This document shows, in pieces, positions 52,404-62,181 of a stretch of DNA of 64,000 bases. The notes below the pieces were generated by a model, which saw nothing but the letters and a program-made list of their open reading frames with translations, made no database searches and had not been told where the DNA came from. Location: contig JANLVJ010000028.1 in NCBI GenBank assembly GCA_031363945.1, forward strand, positions 162,412-226,411, read 5' to 3'. Origin of the DNA: JANLVJ01 sp031363945. Its GTDB lineage: Bacteria > Bacteroidota > Bacteroidia > Sphingobacteriales > Sphingobacteriaceae. The number at the start of each line of letters is the position of its first letter. Within the stretch, counting starts at the first letter, position 1. Made by a program: the position numbers and the translations under genes.

Positions 52404-54221
52404 TTATTGTGCGATATGTTTTTGCTGATGATTCCATAAATTATTAAATAACATACTATTATTTAAGAGTGACGTCAGGGTACCTTCTTCTGCTATCCGG
52501 CCTTTATCAAGTACATAGATATAATCAAAATGAATAAGCAGGTGCATGCGGTGCAGACTTGAAATAACTGTTTTGCTTTCAAATTCTTTAAAAAGATTTA
52601 GATAGACAGCCTGTTCAGTGCTGGCATCCATACTACTGGTAGGTTCATCGAGTAAAACAATGCTACTTGCCTGAGCTGACAGTACACCACGAGCAAGGGC
52701 CAGTCTTTGTTTTTGCCCCCCTGATAAATTCATTCCTTTTTCGACAATGATAGCATCAAGGCCGTCACCCGAATTTTCTAAAACCCCTGCCAGACTTGTT
52801 ATTTCGCATACATGGTTTACCTCTTCAGTAGAAAAGGGTAACCCCAGAGTAATATTATACCTGAATGTGTCTTCAAAGATTTCAGGTTCCTGGGGCAAAA
52901 GGGTTATATCATCTGCAATTGACGCGATTGAATATCCTGATGCTCCATCGACCTCGATATCAGGTACCGTGTTTGGGGCATAAAGACCTCTGAGTAATGC
53001 CAGCAAGGTACTTTTGCCACAACCACTCTCACCCACCAGGGCAATACGTTTACCCCTGATAATTTCAATATTTATTTCTTTTAATCCATAAGGCCTGGTC
53101 ATCGGAACTTTTAAATCAAGAACCCCTTGGGCATTGACAACCGGACGGGTGTTTCCTTGCTGCTTATGGTAAAAATTTAAGTTCCTGATACTTATTTGTT
53201 GCCAGTCTGGGCTCAGATTTGTCAGACAAGATGCCCTGTGCTCTTTTTCAAATGATTCAGTAATTACCCTTGCAGTTTGAATATCTGTATTATATTGAAC
53301 AATTTGAGTGTACTGCTGGGCGAAATCATAAAAAACTGACGTAAACAATGCTACAAAACCCAGCAGGGTTACAAGAGGTCCTAATTCAAACAATTTTCCC
53401 GCATGATAATGCTCAAAGATATATCCAAGAACCACTTCAGAATAGATTATTGCAACCAGAATTTGAGCGGTAAACCATTTCCACTCATTGATAATTACAT
53501 TTCGAACAAAAGGCTGAAAGACTGCATTAATTTTTTCAATCAGGCCTTTCTGTACCCGATTTTCGAGTCTTAAAGTGATGACCGTCATAATATTTGAAAG
53601 ACTGTCGAAAAGATTAGAAGAAACTGCATGATCACCCTCATTGACCTCTTCTAACGATTTAATGTATGGTTTGTCAAATGCGTAGATGACCCAAATCGTC
53701 AGAATACCTAATAAAACCCCGATTGAACCAAATAAAGGTGAATAGTAAACCATGGCAGCAAATGAGAAGATGAATTTAAGCATGGTCTGTAAATAAACAA
53801 ATCCACTTTCAAAAAAAGATTTTAAGGCTGAATAGGCTTTTCGTATTCGGTTGATGGTAGAACCACTGTGATGGTCTTTATGCCAGCCGATGGGTAACTG
53901 CAATAGTTGACGAAACAAGTCGTCGATATAATTTTTTGAGAGATTAAAGGCCAGTTTTCTTTCCATCACCCGAGCCGGACCATGAAATACCCATTCTACT
54001 AGTTTGAGGCCCACATATGCCCCCGCATATATCCAGGCATATCCCAAAATATGTGATCCCTTCTTTTGAATATCACCGATAAACCAGCCATACAATAGTG
54101 GATTTAGTGCTGAAACACAATTTGCTGCTAAAAAGAGCAGATAAATCAGCAAATAGCGCTTCTTTTCGGTTTTTGAATTTTTCCAGGCAGCAGCCAACAA
54201 TGAGAAATAGGGATTCTGCAT
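52404..54221 (-). CDS. ABC exporter (fused permease and ATPase)
   Basis: A 605-residue half-transporter. The N-terminal part (to about residue 330) has six membrane helices; the C-terminal ATPase has Walker A GESGCGKSTLL, signature NLSGGQKQRLALARG, and Walker B VLLDEPTSSMD. The layout is of the MsbA/multidrug type; the transported compound is unknown. It probably acts as a homodimer. No peptidase domain is present. Confidence 0.93.
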   Translation of the reverse strand: MQNPYFSLLAAAWKNSKTEKKRYLLIYLLFLAANCVSALNPLLYGWFIGDIQKKGSHILGYAWIYAGAYVGLKLVEWVFHGPARVMERKLAFNLSKNYIDDLFRQLLQLPIGWHKDHHSGSTINRIRKAYSALKSFFESGFVYLQTMLKFIFSFAAMVYYSPLFGSIGVLLGILTIWVIYAFDKPYIKSLEEVNEGDHAVSSNLFDSLSNIMTVITLRLENRVQKGLIEKINAVFQPFVRNVIINEWKWFTAQILVAIIYSEVVLGYIFEHYHAGKLFELGPLVTLLGFVALFTSVFYDFAQQYTQIVQYNTDIQTARVITESFEKEHRASCLTNLSPDWQQISIRNLNFYHKQQGNTRPVVNAQGVLDLKVPMTRPYGLKEINIEIIRGKRIALVGESGCGKSTLLALLRGLYAPNTVPDIEVDGASGYSIASIADDITLLPQEPEIFEDTFRYNITLGLPFSTEEVNHVCEITSLAGVLENSGDGLDAIIVEKGMNLSGGQKQRLALARGVLSAQASSIVLLDEPTSSMDASTEQAVYLNLFKEFESKTVISSLHRMHLLIHFDYIYVLDKGRIAEEGTLTSLLNNSMLFNNLWNHQQKHIAQ

Positions 54222-54345
54222 GATAAGAAGATGTATACAGCACTTCTTACGACTAGCAGCAACGAATGTTATCTTATTGCACGTTTATTTCTTGACTTCA
54301 TGATGTAGGGCAAAAGCCTTTTTCAGGCGCTGAACCTGACGAACA

Positions 54346-54382
54346 TAAAAAAAGCCAGGTGCTCTATGAGTAGAACCTGGCC
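54346..54382 (-). terminator. Terminator of the aldo/keto reductase gene
   Basis: Arms GCCAGGT (54354-54360) and ACCTGGC (54375-54381) with a 14-base loop. On the minus strand the stem is followed by a run of T, matching the gene at 54414. Confidence 0.7.
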
Positions 54383-54413
54383 TGATGAATAATTAATTTT
54401 TATTCAGGGCTAC

Positions 54414-55403
54414 TCAAGCCAGAATATCGTTTATTGTAGTTAATTCATCCTTGGTAAACGTTAAATTATTAAGGCATTTTAGTGAGTCACTTAATTGCTC
54501 TGGTCTACTAGCTCCTACAAGTACAGAGGTCACCCGCGGATCTTTCAACAACCAGGATAGAGCCATTTGTGCCAAGGTCTGTTCTCTGCCTAAGGCAAGG
54601 GTATTGAGTTTGGTAATCTGGCTGATTCTTGAAGCTGAAACTTCTTCTTTTTGAAGAAAGCCTTCTGGCCTGCCTGCCCTTGAATCGACAGGAATTCCTT
54701 TTAAATATTTATCTGTAAGTAACCCCTGCGCCAGAGGTGAAAAAGGTATGCAGCCAACGCCCTTCTCTTCAAGCAGGTCTAGCAGGCCACCTTCAACCCA
54801 GCGCTCAAACATTGAGTATTTAGGCTGATGAATAAGACAGTGAGTACCTAGTGACTCAAGAATTTCAAAAGCACGGACAGCTTCTGCAGGCTTATAATTA
54901 GAAATACCTACGTAAAGCGCCTTCCCCTGCCTGACAATGAGGTCTAAAGCGCCCATTGTTTCTTCAAGTGGTGTATCTGGATCAGGGCGATGGTGATAAA
55001 AAATGTCAACATACTCAAGCCCCATTCGTTTGAGACTCTGGTCAAGGCTTGAAACCAGGTATTTTTTAGATCCCCATTCCCCGTACGGCCCTTCCCACAT
55101 ATTATAACCCGCTTTAGTAGAAATAATCAATTCATCGCGGTATTGCAGAAAATCGCTTTTGAAAATTTTACCAAAATTTTCCTCAGCTGAACCAGGAGGC
55201 GGGCCATAATTATTGGCAAGATCAAAATGTGTAATTCCTGAATTAAATGCAAGCTGCAGCATATTGCGGCTATTGTCAATTTTGTCAACATCACCGAAAT
55301 TATGCCATAGACCTAGTGATAAGGCAGGTAGTTTGAGGCCACTTCGTCCACAGCGGCGATATGGAATTTTAGTATAGCGATCAGCGTTAGCAAGGTAGCT
55401 CAT
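54414..55403 (-). CDS. Aldo/keto reductase (YghZ-like)
   Basis: A 329-residue NADP-dependent oxidoreductase. The catalytic tetrad is visible in THFDLANNYG (Asp, Tyr), STKAGYN (Lys) and VDIFYHHRPD (His). IPFSPLAQGLLT and the C-terminal GASRPEQL cofactor segment complete the fold. The sequence is closest to YghZ/GPR-type reductases of aldehydes such as methylglyoxal or L-glyceraldehyde 3-phosphate; the substrate is not proven. Confidence 0.92.
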   Translation of the reverse strand: MSYLANADRYTKIPYRRCGRSGLKLPALSLGLWHNFGDVDKIDNSRNMLQLAFNSGITHFDLANNYGPPPGSAEENFGKIFKSDFLQYRDELIISTKAGYNMWEGPYGEWGSKKYLVSSLDQSLKRMGLEYVDIFYHHRPDPDTPLEETMGALDLIVRQGKALYVGISNYKPAEAVRAFEILESLGTHCLIHQPKYSMFERWVEGGLLDLLEEKGVGCIPFSPLAQGLLTDKYLKGIPVDSRAGRPEGFLQKEEVSASRISQITKLNTLALGREQTLAQMALSWLLKDPRVTSVLVGASRPEQLSDSLKCLNNLTFTKDELTTINDILA

Positions 55404-55668
55404 ATAATGAAGGTTATCAGGTTTGTTATCAATCCCAAATTAACCCAATAATTAGTAATTAAGTCAGGTTAATCCTACTACATATTTATTTTTTATTAGA
55501 AATTGAACATTATGAAAAGCCTAACTCACCGATTATCTAAAAATTGTAACAGTATTGCTTATTACTTAGCGCCAGTACAGTAAAGGGAATCATCATCTAA
55601 AAAAAAATCTTTCCAGTAAAATTCCTGAAATAAACGGGATAAATATTTTTTCAGCATGAGATCGAAAC
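55404..55668. other. Gap with no recognisable gene
   Basis: An AT-rich stretch of 265 bases. It must contain the promoter of the aldo/keto reductase gene. No clear promoter match and no hairpin of note was seen. Confidence 0.4.
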
Positions 55669-55806
55669 GAGGGCATACAACTGCTTGAAGAGAATCAAAA
55701 AATCGATTTGATCCTGATGAATATGATAATGCAGAATAAAGATAGCTATACTACAATGACTGAAATCAGGCAGAATGCATACTACATGTTTAGCGCTGAA
55801 TTTTAA
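55669..55806 (+). pseudogene. Receiver-domain remnant
   Basis: A 45-codon frame reads EGIQLLEENQKIDLILMN and then TMTEIRQNAY before a TAA. This aligns with the middle of a receiver domain (IDxxLMDIMMPxMDGYxTxxxIR), with the phospho-acceptor Asp changed to Asn and the MPxMDG segment reduced to MQNKDS. The ends are missing. It is the residue of a response regulator or hybrid kinase gene. Confidence 0.6.
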
Positions 55807-55845
55807 AAAAATTGTTTTCTACCTATTATCTGGCTACAGATAATC

Positions 55846-55971
55846 ATCTGAAGATATGTACTGATATACTTTGGTGAAGCCTTGCAAGCAAAAATATTCA
55901 GACTTTTTGATCAGAGTCTGACCAAAGGAAGCTACATAGTCTTAGGTTCGAAAGAAACAAGCAGGTTATAA
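55846..55971 (+). pseudogene. CheR methyltransferase C-terminal remnant
   Basis: The frame VLIYFGEALQAKIFRLFD, then SLTKGSYIVLGSKETSRL, matches the end of CheR-type methyltransferases (NVLIYF, then SL..GG.L.LG..E). The rest of the gene is gone and a stop follows. Its neighbour is the receiver remnant, an order seen in Bacteroidota CheR/CheB/hybrid-kinase clusters. Confidence 0.6.
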
Positions 55972-56161
55972 TCACTCGCTACAACCAATTCCACAATTTG
56001 CAACAGAAAAAAATAGCTTTAACGGCTTTCTAACAGATAAAATGGAATCTACAATCTTAATGAGACTGAAATTTTAGCTGAGAAAAAACTAATGGGGAAA
56101 GTTTTTATTATATCGGCGAATGAAGTTTTGAATGTTTATCTTTAAAAATCTAACCATTCGA

Positions 56162-56533
56162 ATGAAAGTATTGATTTTTGACGACGACAAAGATATTCTT
56201 GAATTATGCGAAATTGTACTTGATGGCTATGGATATAGCGTTTCGACAGCTGAAACTTGCGATAATATTTTAGAATTGGTGGAAGTAGAAAAGCCAGATG
56301 TCATATTTATGGATAACTGGATACCTAAATCAGGTGGCATTGAAGCTACCCGCCTGCTAAAAAATTCACCCATTTATAAAAATATACCAGTGATCTATTT
56401 TTCAGCAAATAACGATATCAGAAATCTTGCTGAAAAAGCTGGTGCAAATGCGTATTTGCCAAAGCCTTTCAATATTAAAGACCTTGAAAAAATAATTCTT
56501 CAAGGTATTGAAAATGCTAAGAATCAGGCTTAA
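56162..56533 (+). CDS. Stand-alone response-regulator receiver
   Basis: A 123-residue receiver from ATG 56162: FDDDKDILELCEIVLDGYG, phospho-acceptor Asp51 in IFMDNWIPKSGG, YFSANND and KPFN with the conserved Lys. The longer frame from 56132 adds 10 residues and is less likely. No output domain. It follows the decayed CheR and receiver remnants and may be the only working survivor of that signalling cluster. Confidence 0.88.
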   Translation: MKVLIFDDDKDILELCEIVLDGYGYSVSTAETCDNILELVEVEKPDVIFMDNWIPKSGGIEATRLLKNSPIYKNIPVIYFSANNDIRNLAEKAGANAYLPKPFNIKDLEKIILQGIENAKNQA

Positions 56534-56634
56534 CAAAATACAGATTTAGTTGTTATTACTTCAGTTAAAACTGTGCATGCATGAAATTGTCGTGCCTGCA
56601 AACCTTACCAATTGACAAATATCTCTATCAAAAA

Positions 56635-56814
56635 ATGTTTAAAAAGTTTCAACCTGTAGAGTTTGTAATTCTCGCAATTACGATTCTTCTCATTTTCATT
56701 TCTGAGTATTACTATCTCATTTTAAAAGAGCATGACAGAGCTATCTTTATAGGTCTCTGGCCAGCAACCATATTACTACTCTTAATCTACGCTAACATTA
56801 AGAAATTACAATAA
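56635..56814 (+). CDS. Small two-helix membrane protein
   Basis: A 59-residue protein from ATG 56635 (MFKKFQPVEFVILAITILL) with two membrane helices around a short loop (YLILKEHDRAIFIGLWP). The longer frame from 56581 would add 18 residues before the conserved part. Small proteins of this form are common in Sphingobacteriales; their role is unknown. Its stop codon is followed one base later by the ATG of the next small gene, so the two are translated together. Confidence 0.6.
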   Translation: MFKKFQPVEFVILAITILLIFISEYYYLILKEHDRAIFIGLWPATILLLLIYANIKKLQ

Positions 56815-56815
56815 T

Positions 56816-56962
56816 ATGGAGAATCTGGATATTATAATTTATACAGTAATTGTTTCGGGAACATTCTTATTCTTTATCATTTCATCTATAAAAGAATTCA
56901 CTTATATGAGTAAGAATGATATTAAAAAGGGGGAAATTAAAGACCCTTATCGAAAAAGATAG
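56816..56962 (+). CDS. Small single-helix membrane protein
   Basis: A 48-residue protein, too short for a standard ORF cut-off: MENLDIIIYTVIVSGTFLFF then IISSIKEFTYMSKNDI and a basic tail. One membrane helix (residues 5-23) and a charged C-terminus. The start is one base after the stop of the preceding small membrane protein gene, which supports a real two-gene unit. Function is unknown. Confidence 0.6.
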   Translation: MENLDIIIYTVIVSGTFLFFIISSIKEFTYMSKNDIKKGEIKDPYRKR

Positions 56963-57120
56963 TGATTAAAATACTTTTCATAATATATAAATAGTTAGTT
57001 TTTTTATTCTGCACTACCTGAATAATTTTTACTTTTTATTGGTTATTTAAATAGCATTTAAAAATAATAGAATTTATGCATAGTTTTATAGAGCAAATAT
57101 TAATCACTAGCATATAAAAA

Positions 57121-57600
57121 ATGGAACACGGAATTATAAAAAGTTTGCAGGAAAAAATACAATCTTACAAAGATGAAATCTTAAAGATCGAAACAGCCAT
57201 TGATGTAATCAGACGCAACTCAGATTCTGTAAATATTAAAAACATAGGAAATTCAACTTCAAAACCTGATAGAAAGACAAAGAAAAGCAAGGAGAAGACT
57301 ACAAAAATAGTTCCTGTTATTTCGAAAAAACCAATTTCAAAACAAGTTATTGAATTTCTGCGTTCGGCCAACCGTTTTTTGCTTCCTGCTGAAATCGTAA
57401 ATGAATTGCAAGATCGCCAGGGTAAGAAAGTGGCTGATATCAAATTGCTTGTAAATCAAACTCTCTCAAGATTGAAAAAAGAAGAAAAATTAGTTTCTTT
57501 TAAACCAGAGAGATCAAGAAGTCATGTTTGGGGCTTTAAAGAATGGTTGAATAAATCACAGGAACCACTTGCTGAATTCATGCCTATTGCTGAAGATTAA
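57121..57600 (+). CDS. Coiled-coil protein with winged-helix-like domain
   Basis: A 159-residue protein. The first 30 residues are a helix (SLQEKIQSYKDEILKIETAID), followed by a Lys-rich linker and, from about residue 70, a winged-helix-like fold (ISKQVIEFLRSANRFLLPAEIVNEL, then VNQTLSRLKKEEKLVSF and a conserved WGFKEW). A nucleic-acid-binding role is possible. No close family is named. It is a single unit ended by a strong terminator. Confidence 0.6.
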   Translation: MEHGIIKSLQEKIQSYKDEILKIETAIDVIRRNSDSVNIKNIGNSTSKPDRKTKKSKEKTTKIVPVISKKPISKQVIEFLRSANRFLLPAEIVNELQDRQGKKVADIKLLVNQTLSRLKKEEKLVSFKPERSRSHVWGFKEWLNKSQEPLAEFMPIAED

Positions 57601-57629
57601 ATTCAAACTCTTAATTTATTTTTGCTAAG

Positions 57630-57654
57630 CCTGGTTTAAAACCAGGTTTTTTTT
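57630..57654 (+). terminator. Terminator after the 159-residue protein gene
   Basis: Arms CCTGGT and ACCAGG with a five-base loop (TTAAA), followed by a run of eight T. Strong factor-independent form. Confidence 0.85.
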
Positions 57655-57756
57655 CCAAGTATGATAAAATTTTAATGCCTGACTCCTAACTTTTGTAGCT
57701 TAAATCTAACCATACCTTTTAGGTTATCATCCCAGGAGAAAGCCATTCATCAAAAA

Positions 57757-58257
57757 AAACGATACGGGTAATTTAAAAGAGGTCGTAGTAAATGGATCCC
57801 AAACTAGCAAAAGTTTCTATCTGACTCCTGTGTCAATCGAACAATTGAAATCTGCTGATCTTAACAGATATACTAAAATATCATTGCTACCTGCTTTGAA
57901 TTCGCTACCAGGAATTGTTATGGGAGAACTTTCGCCAAGTAATTGTAGAATTTCTATCAGAGGCAGCTCGATCCGCTCACCTTACGTAATATGTGACGTT
58001 AAAGTCTATCTTGATAATATTCCATTTACCGATGCGGGTGGCAATACAAACCTCAACCTTCCCGAATTTAATACCTTGGGTAAAGTAGAGATCATGTAAG
58101 GCCCAGCAGGAAGCATATATGGTTCGAGTGCTGGCGGTACAATTTTATTATCCTCAAAATTTATCGCCGATACAGGCCGTAATACTTTCGCCGGTTTAAA
58201 AGCTGGAAGTAATGGTCTCAGAAATTTTCACGCTGGGCTAAACCAGTCAGACCAGCA
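57757..58257 (+). pseudogene. TonB-dependent receptor fragment
   Basis: An open frame reads NDTGNLKEVVVNGSQTSKSF (TonB-receptor plug start), then TPVSIEQLKSADL, RISIRGSSIRSPY and KVEIM before TAA at 58097-58099, and goes on in the same frame as GPAGSIYGSSAGGTILLSS. The plug-domain order is clear. The signal peptide and the beta-barrel are missing, and an in-frame stop lies where the family has a residue before GPAGS. The right end abuts an ammonium-transporter relic near 58258. Confidence 0.75.
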
Positions 58258-58263
58258 ACTAAG

Positions 58264-59533
58264 TCTACCCCCTCAGCAGTTTCTCAAAAGGTTGGCATTT
58301 ACCGCAAAGAGCTTATAGCCACAGCATTGGTGTTCTTAATGACTCCTGCGCTGGCTTTTTTTTATGGTGGCATGGTCCATAAAAAAAATGTGCTTTCAAC
58401 AATGATTAAAAGTGTTGTAGCTGCAGGTCTGGTATCTGTATTATGGGTTGTGGTGGGATATAGTCTTTGTTTTGGAAAAAGTATTCATGGCATAATCGGA
58501 AACCCTATGAGCCATCTGTTCTTTAAAGATATTTCTTCTGGAGCTCCCTAGATGTTAGCCCCGACAATACCACTGATGCTTTTTGCGCTTTTTCAATTAA
58601 TGTTTGCCATTATCACTCCTGGCCTTGTGGTTGGGGCTGTTGCTGAAAGAATACGATTTACTTCATATGTTCTGTTTATTCTGCTGTTCAGCATTTTCGT
58701 ATATGCACCGATTGCCCACTGGACCTGGCATCCTGATGGCTTTTTATTTAAAATGGGAGTTCTTGATTTTGCAGGAGGTACAGTTGTACATATTTCAGCA
58801 GGCTGTGCAGCCCTTGCCGGAGCAATGGTCTTAAAAAGAAGAAAAGTACATCTGGAGAATAGAGAAATACCCCCCCGCAAATATTACATAAGTTCTTATT
58901 GGTACAGGTCTTCTATGCTTTGGGTGGTTTGTATTCAACGCAGGCTCAGCATTTGCTGCAAACTCAGTGGCAGTTTTTGCATTTGCAACGACTAATGTTT
59001 CAGCGGCTGCAGGTGGACTTGCATGGATGTTTTTTGATGTTCTGAAAGGTAAAAAACCATCTGTATTAGGTTTTTGTATTGGTGCAGTTGTTGGTTTAGT
59101 GGCAATTACCCCTGCTGCAGGCTATGTAGGAATACCTCAAAGTATCTTCATAGGAATGGTAGCTGCTATCATTTCAAATCAAGCGGTTTACTATAAATCT
59201 AAGTCAACCCTTGACGATACGCTTGATGTTTTCCCATGCCATGGTCTTGGGGGCATTGTAGGGATGCTTCTGACTGGCATTTTCGCTTCTAAAACAATCA
59301 ATCCTGCAGGAAGCGATGGACTGCTTTACGGAAATCCTGCTTTCTTTTTTATACAGCTCAAGGCGATGCTTATTGTTGTGGTGTATAGTTTTACCATAAG
59401 TTATCTAATCTTTAAACTGATCAATATCATTCAACCTATCAGGGTAAGTTCAGAAGAAGAAGAAATTGGACTTGACCGTTCTCAACATGATGAGAAATAT
59501 GGAAGTACATTACCTGTGTTGGTGAAAGTATAA
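58264..59533 (+). pseudogene. amt: Ammonium transporter, multiply disrupted
   Basis: Three frames jointly encode most of an Amt channel: MTPALAFFYGGMVHKKNVLS, FALFQLMFAIITPGLVVGAVAERI, IAHWTWHPDG, FAGGTVVHISAG, FGWFVFNAGSAFAANSV and DVFPCHGLGGIVGMLLTGIFA. Lesions are TAG at 58549-58551, a one-base shift in the C7 run at 58870-58876, and TAA at 58889-58891. The N-terminus ahead of MTPALAFF does not look like a normal signal. With three lesions it is a pseudogene. No glnB/glnK gene is beside it. Confidence 0.88.
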
Positions 59534-59724
59534 TTTGCTGGCTTTAATTTCCTGACTGATAAAAATTAAGGCTCACTTTAAGGAAAATATTCTACGATTA
59601 TGGCATTAAAATTTACTGCACCTTCGTTTGATGGTCTTTAAAATCGTTTTATTGATTTGGACTCACAATTGAAATCTGTTTCGTACCGCCGTTTATATAA
59701 TACGGCTTAAGGTCGAATAATCAG
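59534..59724. other. Gap with no clear feature
   Basis: About 190 bases. A weak five-base stem (GCCGT/ACGGC) lies near 59690, shortly before the glycosyltransferase start. No promoter match was found. Confidence 0.35.
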
Positions 59725-60981
59725 ATGGTAAATAAAGTGCTCTTCATTACGGAATTCAGCGTTCAGCCTGATAATGGTGATAAAATATCTGAGTTTAGCG
59801 ACTATATGACTGAGTTAACAGTTCAATTGGGTAAATATGGGCTCCTGATTGATGTTTTTATTCTTGCTAGTACAGATTGCTTCTCACCATTTATCATCAA
59901 TGGTTCGAAAGGAGTTCGCTTTATCAATCTTATTGATAAAGCCGCTGATTCAAAAGGTGCAAATTTTGCTAATCTGATTCTTAATTATATTTTAGCAGAA
60001 GGCCTGGAGTATGATATAATTCAAACCGACGGCAATAAATGGCTAGAGGTTGGCAAAAAACTTAAAATAAATTTAAATATACCCCTAGTTTGTACTTTCA
60101 AAGATTCAGTTACCTCTGGATATTTATCTACCGGAACAAAAGACACGCTTCAACTAGCAGATCATTTAGTTGTAAGACAAATTGCTGATCAAAATAAGCT
60201 GGAAAAAGATTTTATTATCAATTCTGAGAAGATCTCAGTTATTCCTTTTGGTTTTCATACCGATGATTTCTACCCCGTAAATAAATATCTTGCAAAAACT
60301 ATTCTAGGGGTAGAGGACACGGATAAGCTCATTTTACATACCAGCAGTATTGACGACGGAAAAGGTCTTTTCAATCTTATAGCAGCTCTTGGTATTTTGA
60401 AAAGGAACGGGCATACTACTCCCAGGCTTATCATACTTTCTGATGAAATCAAGGCAGATAAAATCAGTGACAGTGCTCAGATTGCCCGACTAAAAAGACT
60501 AGTCGCCTGCTGGGATCTTTTCAAAAATGTAAATTTTATTGGCAACCAACATACTGTTACCTTAAAGTATCTATATAGCGCAGCAGATCTACTGATTAAT
60601 ACGAGCAGTGATGAACACCCTGATTCAATTCGGGCCATTGCTTGCGGCACACTGGTAATTGATGCCGTCAATACACAGATTTCTGGTAGAAACCGTGACG
60701 CTGACCTGGGTTACCGAATTCACCAGGATCGCCCAATTGTACTGGCAGGTTATATTAACCAGATATTAAACCACTCAACTATGCAAGAGATGTCAGCCGA
60801 GCAGGCAGTTTTTCGGGCCGTATCAACCTATAGCTGGGCAGAATCTGGAAAAAAGCTTTTTAGAATCTATGAGGGGCTTGTACGAATACCTTCCTCGTTA
60901 ACGGGTTATCCTAATAGACCTGAGAAATCTAACGCGGTTTCACCAAAATTTGAGCAGAGATTAAAATCTACCTTTCCTTAA
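59725..60981 (+). CDS. Glycosyltransferase, GT4-like
   Basis: A 418-residue protein with the two-domain layout of GT-B glycosyltransferases: an N-terminal domain (VLFITEFSVQPDNG), a central YPVN segment, then LILHTSSIDDGKGLFNLIAALG and the end ADLLINTSSDEHPDSIRAIACGTLVI. The usual EX7E motif is incomplete: the second Glu is an Ala in RAIACG. Whether it is active, and what sugar it uses, is open. The last 14 bases overlap the convergent aldose 1-epimerase gene. Confidence 0.75.
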   Translation: MVNKVLFITEFSVQPDNGDKISEFSDYMTELTVQLGKYGLLIDVFILASTDCFSPFIINGSKGVRFINLIDKAADSKGANFANLILNYILAEGLEYDIIQTDGNKWLEVGKKLKINLNIPLVCTFKDSVTSGYLSTGTKDTLQLADHLVVRQIADQNKLEKDFIINSEKISVIPFGFHTDDFYPVNKYLAKTILGVEDTDKLILHTSSIDDGKGLFNLIAALGILKRNGHTTPRLIILSDEIKADKISDSAQIARLKRLVACWDLFKNVNFIGNQHTVTLKYLYSAADLLINTSSDEHPDSIRAIACGTLVIDAVNTQISGRNRDADLGYRIHQDRPIVLAGYINQILNHSTMQEMSAEQAVFRAVSTYSWAESGKKLFRIYEGLVRIPSSLTGYPNRPEKSNAVSPKFEQRLKSTFP

Positions 60982-62152
60982 AACCTGTATTTTTCTCAAA
61001 AACATAACTGGTACTTGTTTTATAAGTAATTCCAGGGTTAAGTAACGTTGAAGGAAACTGAGACTGATTTGGCGAATCTGGATAATGCTGTGTTTCCATT
61101 GCAAAAGCAGTACGAAAATTATCTTTAGTGCCACCTTTCATTAAATTTTTGCCCGCCATAAAATTACCAGTATAGAATTGTAACCCAGGTTCACTCGTGT
61201 AAACATCCATAACAATCCCCGTTTTATCACCTTCAACTTTAGCTACCCATTCTTCCTGGCTATGTTTATTTAAGACATAATTATGATCATATCCATTACC
61301 TCTTTTCAGCTGATCATTTGGCTCATTGATACGTTTGCCTATTGTGGTCACCTGCCTGAAGTCAAAAGGAGTACCTTTAACCTGATCTATATGGCCTAGA
61401 GGGATTAAAGTAGCATCTACAGGAATGTAAGTATCTGCCTTAATTTCAATCAGGTGATTCAAAATAGTACCGCTGCCAGTACCATTCAGGTTAAAATAAG
61501 CGTGATTAGTAAGATTGACAACTGTTGGCTTATCTGTTGTGGCAGAGAAATTAATTTTCAACGCATTGGATTCTGACAAACTAAAAGTTACCTCAACATG
61601 AAGATTACCCGGAAAACCTTCTTCCATATCAGGTGACAAATAAGTAAGTGCGATTGAAGTATCAGTGGCTTTGGTAACGGTCCAGACAACATCCTGAAAA
61701 CCTTTCTTACCCCCATGCAAGGTATTTGAACCATTATTTTTAAACAAGGTATATTCTTTGTCCCCTATATTAAATTTTCCATTAGCTATGCGGTTACCAT
61801 ATCTGCCAATCGTTGCCCCGTAATAAAGCTCTGTAGAATGCTTAAAACCCAGAACGTTATCAAAACCTGCTACAACATCAATTAATTTTCCAGCTGAATC
61901 GGGAACCATTAAACTTACCAGACGACCACCATAATTGGTGATAGCCGCCTTCATTCCATTTTTATTCTTTAAAATATAAAGTGCAGTTTGTTTATTATCA
62001 ATCTGAGCATTGAAATTTCTGGAATCTGGTAGCTCATTAATCTTATTATGTGGGTCATCCATTTTTTTATTCGTTAAAGCTGAATGACAGGAAGCCAATA
62101 GCAGGATGATAAAACTTGTTAATAAGGCTGAATTTAAAAACTTAGATCTCAT
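60968..62152 (-). CDS. galM: Aldose 1-epimerase (lipoprotein)
   Basis: A 394-residue mutarotase. The N-terminus has a lipoprotein signal ending LLLASC, so the protein would be envelope-anchored. The catalytic His lies in NLTNHAYFNLNG and the catalytic Glu in METQHYPDSPNQSQFP; the N-terminal AITNYGGRLVSLMVPD and TIGRYGNRIANGKF are family hallmarks. It lies downstream of the royal-jelly-like gene on the same strand. Confidence 0.93.
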   Translation of the reverse strand: MRSKFLNSALLTSFIILLLASCHSALTNKKMDDPHNKINELPDSRNFNAQIDNKQTALYILKNKNGMKAAITNYGGRLVSLMVPDSAGKLIDVVAGFDNVLGFKHSTELYYGATIGRYGNRIANGKFNIGDKEYTLFKNNGSNTLHGGKKGFQDVVWTVTKATDTSIALTYLSPDMEEGFPGNLHVEVTFSLSESNALKINFSATTDKPTVVNLTNHAYFNLNGTGSGTILNHLIEIKADTYIPVDATLIPLGHIDQVKGTPFDFRQVTTIGKRINEPNDQLKRGNGYDHNYVLNKHSQEEWVAKVEGDKTGIVMDVYTSEPGLQFYTGNFMAGKNLMKGGTKDNFRTAFAMETQHYPDSPNQSQFPSTLLNPGITYKTSTSYVFEKNTGFKER

Positions 62153-62181
62153 ACTGAAAGTTTATTTTGAATTCGCATAAA

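Noticed and set aside
58264..59533. amt as a single working gene with sequencing errors
   Set aside because: Two stops and a separate frameshift, plus an abnormal N-terminus fused to a TonB-receptor fragment, are too many changes for random errors.
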